NCBI GenBank assembly: GCA_900554515.1
Contig: USHN01000003.1
Location: forward strand, 62,001 to 126,000
Direction of reading: 5' to 3'
DNA length: 64,000 nucleotides
DNA from: an uncultured Acidaminococcus sp.
GTDB taxonomy: Bacteria > Bacillota > Negativicutes > Acidaminococcales > Acidaminococcaceae
In this document: piece by piece, positions 44,720-51,916 of the stretch
How the letters are laid out: each line of letters starts with the position of its first letter
Position numbering within the stretch: position 1 is the first letter of the stretch
Made by a program: the position numbers and the translations under genes
Notes under the pieces: model-generated
Databases searched by the model: none
Told to the model about the DNA's origin: nothing
Seen by the model: only the letters and a program-made list of their open reading frames with translations

Positions 44720-45235
44720 TAATCACCCCCACGTATGTGGGGAATACGTTTTGGTAAGTCCGCAAGTCTACGCCGATTAAGGATCACCCCCACGTATGTG
44801 GGGAATACCAAAAGATGGATGGACGCAAAAAAAGAGATCTTAAATCACCCCCACGTATGTGGGGAATACCAAGTACGAAGGAGCTGTTAGAGAATGGTTG
44901 GAGGATCACCCCCACGTATGTGGGGAATACGCAATCAGGGATCCATAGATCCACTCTTTTTTAGGATCACCCCCACGTATGTGGGGAATACACAAGAACA
45001 CCCGGAAGGGAAGAAAATCGACTGGGATCACCCCCACGTATGTGGGGAATACAACCGAAATCAAGACCAAAAGCCGATTTTACAGGGATCACCCCCACGT
45101 ATGTGGGGAATACGCGTACCCAGCCACCGAAGTGCGGCCTGGGCGAGGATCACCCCCACGTATGTGGGGAATACAGGCATGCACCTCGTCAACGATAACC
45201 ACCTTATGGATCACCCCCACGTATGTGGGGAATAC
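44720..45235 (-). CRISPR. Type I-E CRISPR array, 9 repeats, 8 spacers
   Basis: Nine 28-bp repeats at 44720, 44781, 44842, 44903, 44964, 45025, 45086, 45147 and 45208, an exact 61-bp period, with 33-bp spacers. The core reads ATCACCCCCACGTATGTGG on the plus strand; the last bases GGGAATAC complete it. Read on the minus strand, the repeat starts GTATTCCCC and ends GGTGATCC, the I-E handle, so crRNA is made from the minus strand. Repeats 1 and 3 have TA and AA in place of the first GG, supporting the left side as the old end. Spacer 8 matches cas3 exactly. Confidence 0.98.
45175..45207 (-). other. Self-targeting spacer (spacer 8), identical to part of cas3
   Basis: This 33-base spacer, next to cas2, is identical base for base with 53273-53305 in cas3. 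The match stops at both spacer edges: the bases flanking the protospacer differ from the repeat, so it is not a duplication of a longer stretch. In crRNA orientation the protospacer covers codons for NKVVIVDEVHAY of Cas3, the helicase motif II. The 5' flank is GCA. Confidence 0.97.
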
Positions 45236-45264
45236 AGTAAAAGATCCCAGCCTCTACGTCATCC

Positions 45265-46170
45265 TTACAATTTTAGTTTTCCATTTTTTATGAGTTGCAT
45301 AGCAAGTTGCAACGTTGCAGTAGCATCGGATAGTGCATCATGCGGATGGCGATTTTCGATTTGGTACTCGGCTAATACCGTCGCCAATTTATAGTTATTT
45401 AAGAACATCCTGTCTTTTTTTACGATGGGCAAGATATCCACTATACGATTTTTAAAAATGCTATGTTGCACTTTTCTGCAGGCACTTCGTAGAAAATTAT
45501 CATCAAATGCCGCTGAATACCCTACAATAATGGAATCATCCAAAAAATCATCCAAATCCCGAATCGCCGTTTCAAGCGATACCCCCTTATCATTGAGTAC
45601 AGCCTCCGTAATCCCTGTTAAGTTTACAATAGGTGCCGGTATGGTTGTCTTAATCCGAACATACCGAATAAATTCCTGTTCTTCTTGTTCTCCTTTCTTC
45701 ACTGCGCCAATTGATATAATTTCATCTTTTGTATAATCCAGACCAGTCGTTTCTATATCAAGAGAAACAATATCCGGAATTCTTGTTTCCGCTCTCCCCG
45801 CATTGGCTGCCGCTGTTCTGCCACTGTGCTGCCGCATTTTCCTCGCACGATGCCATTTGGAAGCTTTACTGAACCCAAAAGGAATATCCGTCTCTCCGTT
45901 CTTCAGCATCATCATAAGCGGGATTCCGTCATAATCCACAACTTTTTTATCTTGCCTCGTCGTTTCAAAGGCATAGCCTAATTCATTATTTGTAGTATAG
46001 ACAAGGGTCGCTTCTCCTGAGCCGATATTTTTCTTGATTCTCTCCCACAATGCTTCCCGTATTCTGGCGCTAAAATTTCCTACATAAATCCCAGTTTGCA
46101 CTTCCTGACACCACTTCGTCAAGTCTCCACGTAATGCAAGAGGAACTTTGGATAACGTGATTACAATCAT
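45265..46170 (-). CDS. cas2: CRISPR-associated Cas2 fused to a DnaQ-like exonuclease
   Basis: A 301-residue fusion. Residues 1-95 are a Cas2e ferredoxin-like domain (MIVITLSKVPLALRGDLTKW). After a linker (about 100-130), a DEDDh exonuclease domain follows with D138/E140 in SLDIETTGL and HPHDALSDA near the end. In streptococcal I-E systems the same fusion trims prespacers for integration with Cas1. It begins in an overlap with the cas1 stop. Its stop codon lies only 29 bp from the array. Confidence 0.93.
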   Translation of the reverse strand: MIVITLSKVPLALRGDLTKWCQEVQTGIYVGNFSARIREALWERIKKNIGSGEATLVYTTNNELGYAFETTRQDKKVVDYDGIPLMMMLKNGETDIPFGFSKASKWHRARKMRQHSGRTAAANAGRAETRIPDIVSLDIETTGLDYTKDEIISIGAVKKGEQEEQEFIRYVRIKTTIPAPIVNLTGITEAVLNDKGVSLETAIRDLDDFLDDSIIVGYSAAFDDNFLRSACRKVQHSIFKNRIVDILPIVKKDRMFLNNYKLATVLAEYQIENRHPHDALSDATATLQLAMQLIKNGKLKL

Positions 46171-47126
46171 AGTGTACTATCCCGTTCTTCCGTACGTTCA
46201 TAATATTGTACACCAAAATCTACTAATCCCATTTTATCATCCCAAAGATTCAATACTTCTCCAGCAATTTCCTCTCCTTCCGGATTCAACAGATATTTCA
46301 AGTCCACCACCATTTTTAAAATGACTTTGTCTTTACGAAATACTTCCCGCATAGCATGACGAGTATGCGTTGCAATATCTTCATCACCATGTTCGGCCAC
46401 CATCTCGAAGGCAATAGGAATAGAATAATCCGCTTTGTACAGATCGGCAAAATCATATATGAATGCCAGATCATGCCCAGTATGAATAAAACCAAGACCA
46501 GGAGAAGCGCCTAGTGCGGAAACTACGCCGTAACACAAACCATACAGTGCCTGATGTCCGGCAGTAAGAGCTTTATTAATCGGCGTCCCTGAATCGAAAT
46601 CCTCCACGTTATACTCTCGGCGGTCCCAGGCCACACCAGTTCGTTTGGATTCTTCCCGGTATAATTTGCGAATTCGAGAGCCTTCTTTCCCTCGCAGTTC
46701 CTGCATAGTTAAGCCCGACACATCCTCATTGGGAAACCGCATCTGGTACATTTTACGAGCAACCGCTATGCGGCTCTTATTGTTTGATACAAGCTTAGCC
46801 TGCCGCTCTAATAAAAGGGAAGAATGATTCAGCGGCCTGCCATGGGCATACTGTCGGACGCCTTGTTCTCCCACCCAGAGGACAGCAACACCACAATCTC
46901 CCATCAGTTCCATAGCTCGATGGGTAACATCAATCCCAGGTCCTAGCAACAGCACATTGACCATGGCTACGGGAATATAAACAATACCTCTGGCATCTTC
47001 TACTTTGATAGCGCTATCCTGACGATTGACCACAGCGTGCTCTAAATAAATAAAGCTGATGCGATCCCCTACTCTTCCCAGTACCTGAAGTTTAGGTTTT
47101 TCTACACTGAGCCGCGAGATCACCAT
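46167..47126 (-). CDS. cas1: CRISPR-associated integrase Cas1 (type I-E)
   Basis: A 319-residue Cas1e. The metal-site region is present (ALGASPGLGFIHTGHDLAFIYDFADLYKAD, with the His and Asp residues), preceded by a glutamate in the central helices. It forms the Cas1-Cas2 complex that inserts new spacers. It follows cas6e by 4 bp. Length and sequence are normal, so the integrase is presumably functional. Confidence 0.96.
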   Translation of the reverse strand: MVISRLSVEKPKLQVLGRVGDRISFIYLEHAVVNRQDSAIKVEDARGIVYIPVAMVNVLLLGPGIDVTHRAMELMGDCGVAVLWVGEQGVRQYAHGRPLNHSSLLLERQAKLVSNNKSRIAVARKMYQMRFPNEDVSGLTMQELRGKEGSRIRKLYREESKRTGVAWDRREYNVEDFDSGTPINKALTAGHQALYGLCYGVVSALGASPGLGFIHTGHDLAFIYDFADLYKADYSIPIAFEMVAEHGDEDIATHTRHAMREVFRKDKVILKMVVDLKYLLNPEGEEIAGEVLNLWDDKMGLVDFGVQYYERTEERDSTL

Positions 47127-47130
47127 GGCA

Positions 47131-47766
47131 TCACCCTAAAGGGATAACGGTTAATAGCCCCATACCGTACGCTTTTTCCCGTCCTATTCCTTGGCTCAGT
47201 GCTTTACGAAACTTCTCTAGATCTATAATCTCCAATATACCTTCATAGGTCACCCTGCTTAACCTCACCCTCCTGTTTCCTTTGTAAAGAATAGAATATC
47301 CTCGTTCTACCACATCAAAGCTCTTTTCTGTCACAGAAAACCCAGCCATTGTAGCATGTTTTTGCATCCATTCTTTTTGGTGCTGTAAAGTGATATGGGG
47401 ATAGACCTTTCCTTTCTTTTGCCCTGGAGCACATTTTCGATAGGAAGGATTGGCTGTTAACCGAAACCGAGCTTTTTGTTTCGACGCAAGACGCCTTAAA
47501 AAAGGTGTATATTCCTTGCTTTGCGCAGTACCGATAACACCATACCGATTTAGCATATCCACATCTGGTTTTTCCGCACTAAGGAGCAGCAAATAATCTT
47601 TTCCCTGTAACTTATCGATCCGCCATAAATGCCGTAGCCGCTTTTCTTCTTTCATTTCATTGGGAAAACAATTTTCCACCCAATTGTGATACGCACCCAG
47701 ATGGGACAAATCCTTAATTTTCTGTCGGTTGGCGCTATCTATTTCTATTCTGGATAGATACATCAT
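47131..47766 (-). CDS. cas6e: CRISPR RNA endonuclease Cas6e
   Basis: A 211-residue Cas6e (CasE/Cse3), which cuts the repeat hairpin and stays bound in Cascade. It has the N-terminal MYLSRIEIDSANR, the early histidine, and the C-terminal glycine-rich GIGREKAYGMGLLTV loop. AAGGAG precedes the ATG. Confidence 0.95.
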   Translation of the reverse strand: MMYLSRIEIDSANRQKIKDLSHLGAYHNWVENCFPNEMKEEKRLRHLWRIDKLQGKDYLLLLSAEKPDVDMLNRYGVIGTAQSKEYTPFLRRLASKQKARFRLTANPSYRKCAPGQKKGKVYPHITLQHQKEWMQKHATMAGFSVTEKSFDVVERGYSILYKGNRRVRLSRVTYEGILEIIDLEKFRKALSQGIGREKAYGMGLLTVIPLG

Positions 47767-47775
47767 GCTGCTCCT

Positions 47776-48474
47776 TTACAAATATGCCATAATATCGTGT
47801 TCTTGATACCATGGATTTTGCAGCGTAACTCTAGTTTTCGCCACACCCCTATAAACATGATACCGATTCCGCTGATCGAAAGATCCTACTAAATCCTTTG
47901 TCATCGTACATGGAATTTGGGGTAAAAGAGCCCTGTCTGCTATCAATTCTGCCTCAAAAGTATCTTTCCGTAACTTTCTTTGATACCACGGAGAAGCTTG
48001 CCACGGAAGAGAATATGTCAGTACAGCGATGGGTTCCGTATCTTCGAATATTTGTACTTGTAGAATCCCAGCGGGGGGATTGGATCTGCGCCCCCAATAA
48101 AGTTGAAATTTTGGATGCAGAAGAGCATATGAAATGGTCTGGATTAACTCCTTATCTCTACTGCCGATAGCAATAGCATAGACATAATCCTGCAGATATT
48201 CCCGATAGGTTATCTTTCGCGTTTCCTTTTGAGGATCGGTTTCAACCGTTTGAAAATCGGTCATCATGAGTCCTACTTGGTCAATACGTACCGCATACTC
48301 CAATTGATTCAAACGCTGAATATGGTCATCTTCCCTGCGAAGTCCTAAGCTCGCTGCCACAAGTCCAATGACCGCACTTTTCGTAGGATAGTAATTGGTA
48401 GTACGACGATTAAAGGTCGCTTGATTCCCATAGGATTGGAGAGGCGCACTTACTCTAATTGTCAATACATCCAT
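47776..48474 (-). CDS. cas5e: Cascade subunit Cas5e
   Basis: A 232-residue Cas5e (CasD) with the N-terminal RRM-type strand TIRVSAPLQSYGNQATFNRRTT and GLVAASLGLRR. It binds the 5' handle of crRNA next to Cas8e. It overlaps the end of cas7e by 20 bp. Confidence 0.95.
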   Translation of the reverse strand: MDVLTIRVSAPLQSYGNQATFNRRTTNYYPTKSAVIGLVAASLGLRREDDHIQRLNQLEYAVRIDQVGLMMTDFQTVETDPQKETRKITYREYLQDYVYAIAIGSRDKELIQTISYALLHPKFQLYWGRRSNPPAGILQVQIFEDTEPIAVLTYSLPWQASPWYQRKLRKDTFEAELIADRALLPQIPCTMTKDLVGSFDQRNRYHVYRGVAKTRVTLQNPWYQEHDIMAYL

Positions 48475-49564
48475 CAGCCATCACTCTTTTCATGCCATCA
48501 ATCACTCTATCCAGTAAATCTTGTAAATTTGTAGCCTTACCCTCTATAGTTGTTTCCTTTCCAGTCAGCACTACGGTAAGCAACGGTTTCTCCACCCATT
48601 GGCAAGTGCTTTCGAATTCTTTTTCCAGTCTCTTAATAGAAGGCACTACATATCCATTTCGCGATTCTACTGGTTCTTCAAAAGCGGAAACCAGATTGAC
48701 CGGAGTATCTTTCCGCATTGTAACCAGCACATACTGGGGCACAGTTTTATTTGCATAACTATTTTGCTTACCTGTAGGCATGCTCATGATAAAGTCTTTA
48801 ATAAACAACTCTAAGCCTTTATCAGCTAATTCTTTTCCGAGATTATGTACAAGTTCATACATATTGACATTGGCATACCGATACAGTGTAGAGGAGTTGT
48901 ATTCCATAGTTCCAAGCATAGCCGCACCAGCAGTGTCATCTGCCCGAACATCGTCCAGTCCTGTAAAATAATCAAATTCTGGAATTACTTCGTGGGTTGA
49001 AATCGCATGCGCTACCTGCGCCGCTGCATCTACATTTAGCTCTGGATCGTCTGCCACCATACGACCGAACAATGCAAGGTCCAAGGAAGAAGCTACATTA
49101 AATCCATTCTTTATTGCTTTTTTATCTTCGTCATGCAAAACAGGATGGTTAATGATATAGTCTGCCAGCTTTTCCAACTGTCCAGCGCTCACAAATACTA
49201 AAGCACCTGTTAGCTGTTCTCCTGTATTTTTATCTTTGGATACCTTGATTCCTGCCGCCTTTAAAAGCTCCAGGGACTTCTCTAATGCTTCTTTCTCCCC
49301 TACACCAGGCATTTTTTCTTGGATTTTTTCAGCTAACAGCATAGGAAATTTCTTTGTTCTAAAACTGTTAAGCCACGCTTTTCCGTTGCTTTCTGTGCAA
49401 AATGCCTTACGAATAGCTCGTTTCCAACTTTGAGAAGATACCCGGGCACGCGTCACTCCACCATAAAGTGCTGTTTTGGGAGCTCCAGAATCATCCCTGT
49501 TAATATTTGAAGATGGAACAGTTTGTAATACATGAATATCAACATATAAATTTTCCTTAGTCAT
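48455..49564 (-). CDS. cas7e: Cascade backbone subunit Cas7e
   Basis: A 369-residue Cas7e (CasC/Cse4) forming the crRNA-covering backbone. Typical stretches are DIHVLQTVPSSNINRDD, YGGVTRARVSSQSWKRAIR and QNSYANKTVPQYVLV. I chose the ATG at 49564 behind GAGGGAG; the long upstream frame is an extension into cse2. It overlaps the cse2 stop by 8 bp. Confidence 0.96.
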   Translation of the reverse strand: MTKENLYVDIHVLQTVPSSNINRDDSGAPKTALYGGVTRARVSSQSWKRAIRKAFCTESNGKAWLNSFRTKKFPMLLAEKIQEKMPGVGEKEALEKSLELLKAAGIKVSKDKNTGEQLTGALVFVSAGQLEKLADYIINHPVLHDEDKKAIKNGFNVASSLDLALFGRMVADDPELNVDAAAQVAHAISTHEVIPEFDYFTGLDDVRADDTAGAAMLGTMEYNSSTLYRYANVNMYELVHNLGKELADKGLELFIKDFIMSMPTGKQNSYANKTVPQYVLVTMRKDTPVNLVSAFEEPVESRNGYVVPSIKRLEKEFESTCQWVEKPLLTVVLTGKETTIEGKATNLQDLLDRVIDGMKRVMADGCIDN

Positions 49565-50189
49565 TTTTTTCTCCCTCATTCTGTTTCTCATCATTAGCAG
49601 TTTGCCAATAATATTGCTGCCCCCACTTAAGCCGTATGCGATTAGCCGCCTCATAGCTTAGACCAAAATAATAGAGATCTTGGGCAAGCTGTGCATAGTC
49701 AACCTTTGTGTCCCGATGCCGCGATTTCATAATTTGGACTAATTGGGTGATAGAGCGAGTCACGCTGAATGAATTTCTAGTAGATAACAAGGTCTGTACC
49801 CTTCTATCCAGCGCTGTACTATCTGTTTCTCCAGTTCTCATACTGGACAATGCCTGAAATAACGTGACACCTTTCTCATTTTTATCCGAATCTTTTATTA
49901 CATTCCAGGCCGGAGCATACACAGATTGCTCCACGCCTTGTTGGGCCAACGCATAGCAACGCAATGCAGTATAAATTGCGATCTCCGCACGTGTAGGAGC
50001 CCCCTGGGGATCGTTGCTAAGATCTTTTTCCTCCATTTCAGAGAACATCACTGGCCATACGTCTCGCGCCCGCATACTAGTTACTGTTTCTGCCGCTCGC
50101 AGGCTTGCCAAAACAGCCTTGTCTGGATTTCCATCTCCATACAATTTCTTTATGATCCGTTGTGTCTTACTAGCAATCTCATTGGCCAT
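49557..50189 (-). CDS. cse2: Cascade small subunit Cse2/CasB
   Basis: A 210-residue all-helical Cse2 with the basic patches that hold the displaced DNA strand (QRIIKKLYG, SVTRSITQLVQIMKSRHRDTKVDYAQLAQDL seen in part). GGAG lies seven bases before the ATG at 50189. It sits between cas8e and cas7e, the usual order. Confidence 0.93.
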   Translation of the reverse strand: MANEIASKTQRIIKKLYGDGNPDKAVLASLRAAETVTSMRARDVWPVMFSEMEEKDLSNDPQGAPTRAEIAIYTALRCYALAQQGVEQSVYAPAWNVIKDSDKNEKGVTLFQALSSMRTGETDSTALDRRVQTLLSTRNSFSVTRSITQLVQIMKSRHRDTKVDYAQLAQDLYYFGLSYEAANRIRLKWGQQYYWQTANDEKQNEGEKND

Positions 50190-50212
50190 CCATACGCTCC
50201 TTTCCTGACTCC

Positions 50213-51916
50213 TCACGCTAGAAGTCTCCGTATGTTTCGTTGCAACTGATTATTTAGCAGGAAAATATTTTTCGAAAGAGTCCCTTCTCTCTCTTTTTCC
50301 CCGCACATATCTTGGGGAGTTGCCGATTGTAGCAGCTCCTCTCTTAGCATATCAGTTTGTCTCTGTAAGATTTGTTTCCATCGTACAATTTCCTCATCCG
50401 GCTCTTGTTCAACACGCAGACTCGCCAGCCAATCTCTAAAAAGTTTGTTTAGACGGTCATAGTAACGAGCTATTACAGAATTGGCAAATCCAGAAGCACC
50501 ATCTCCCAAGCCACGAAGCAGTGCCCAATTGCGGCCAAATACCCAAAACGCTTCCCCTACTTTCTGAGTCAGCTGAATTGTCGCCTCAATGCGAACCGGC
50601 CAGCAGAAAGCAACGTTATTTTCATCACGATCAAACAATACACCAGCACGAATTAGAAGATCATCACACACTTCCGCCACTGGTGATTGTGAGGTAGCAT
50701 TCCCCTCGCTTACCATTCCTATCGTTTGTAAATGCAGCAATTTCTCAGAGGGAAGAATTTCTTCATTCTTTAAGTGATTTAGCCATTTTACAATACCTGG
50801 CTCTGATCCCTCAGCTCCTTCCGTATCCTCTATCCCTACATATTGTCCGAAATTTCGCCACATACTTTTCCCTAGAGATTTGATCCATTTTGTTCTAGGC
50901 CTGAAGCCACTTTCTTTTTTATCATACTTCCATGTTGTCATAGGTTCTATAAAAGCATTGGCATTATCGATTTTAGGTAACCCACACGCAAAAATTTTAA
51001 AGCTCTTTGTTTCTTGTTCGGCATAAATAATCCGAGAGAAAACAGTATATAGCTCTGACTGATTTGACGGCACTTGTCCTTTTAATCTTATTCTGATATA
51101 TGCTTCCGGATCATTAAACTCCCAGACTGGACATTGCAAGACTGCTGTTTCCTTATCAGGATATAAAATCAAATTAAGTAACAATGTTTCAAAGAGAGTA
51201 TCACCCTTTACCAATACGGGGTCAATACCATAAAGCCAGCCGGATGACACCGAATACTTTTCTTTCACATTGACCTTCGTTTTATCAGTTACGCCAGTGA
51301 AATTCTGATAAGTAATCAGCCAGCGAACCAGCTCTGATATTTTTAAATCATTTTTACTAGTTTCTGCTCTGGGTGCAAAGATAGCAGGACTGTTGTTGCT
51401 CTCCGAAATCAGTCTATTTATTTGCTTTACTGCTACTGTCCCTTTTCCCGTTGCCACTTTTTTTGTGGCAACGCTATCGTACACGTCCCTACGGACTTGA
51501 TAAAAAGGTGTTTCTCCAAACATGTCAAAACGATCTCTATACGCTTCCAGATACTCTCCCACCGCCGATGTGAAGTGTCCCTGTTCATATAGTTCTTTCC
51601 ATGTGGCAAGCAGCTGTTCCTTAATATCTTCCAAATCCGCCCTTTCCTTCAACAGCAGGCGCCCGGAAGTACTATCTCTTTTGAGCCATGTATACTCTTT
51701 CCCCTTACTGTCAACACGGCTATACACCGTTGTTAAAATCGCCAGCAAAAATCTCAGGATTGCCAAATCCTGGGAACGCATATCCCCTGCTAATTGTCGG
51801 TAATTAGGTGCATTTCTGAAGACGTCTTGTAGTGATACCGTAATCTCCTGATTATTTTGGGCATCAATGACTTTAATCCAGGGCTCACTAAGCAAATTAA
51901 AGTGCTGTTCCTTCAC
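50213..51916 (-). CDS. cas8e: Cascade large subunit Cas8e (Cse1/CasA)
   Basis: A 567-residue Cas8e that reads the PAM and recruits Cas3. The N-terminus FNLLSEPWIKVIDAQ is diagnostic. The start is GTG 51916 with AGGAGG six bases upstream, overlapping the cas3 end by 20 bp. The C-terminal helical bundle (about 440-567) is present. No frame problem is seen. Confidence 0.95.
   Translation of the reverse strand: MKEQHFNLLSEPWIKVIDAQNNQEITVSLQDVFRNAPNYRQLAGDMRSQDLAILRFLLAILTTVYSRVDSKGKEYTWLKRDSTSGRLLLKERADLEDIKEQLLATWKELYEQGHFTSAVGEYLEAYRDRFDMFGETPFYQVRRDVYDSVATKKVATGKGTVAVKQINRLISESNNSPAIFAPRAETSKNDLKISELVRWLITYQNFTGVTDKTKVNVKEKYSVSSGWLYGIDPVLVKGDTLFETLLLNLILYPDKETAVLQCPVWEFNDPEAYIRIRLKGQVPSNQSELYTVFSRIIYAEQETKSFKIFACGLPKIDNANAFIEPMTTWKYDKKESGFRPRTKWIKSLGKSMWRNFGQYVGIEDTEGAEGSEPGIVKWLNHLKNEEILPSEKLLHLQTIGMVSEGNATSQSPVAEVCDDLLIRAGVLFDRDENNVAFCWPVRIEATIQLTQKVGEAFWVFGRNWALLRGLGDGASGFANSVIARYYDRLNKLFRDWLASLRVEQEPDEEIVRWKQILQRQTDMLREELLQSATPQDMCGEKEREGTLSKNIFLLNNQLQRNIRRLLA

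Noticed and set aside
44894..45394. Plus-strand reading frames across the CRISPR array with repeated HPHVCGEY and TPTYVGNT peptides
   Set aside because: The peptide repeats are simply translations of the CRISPR repeat in different frames; the DNA is an array.
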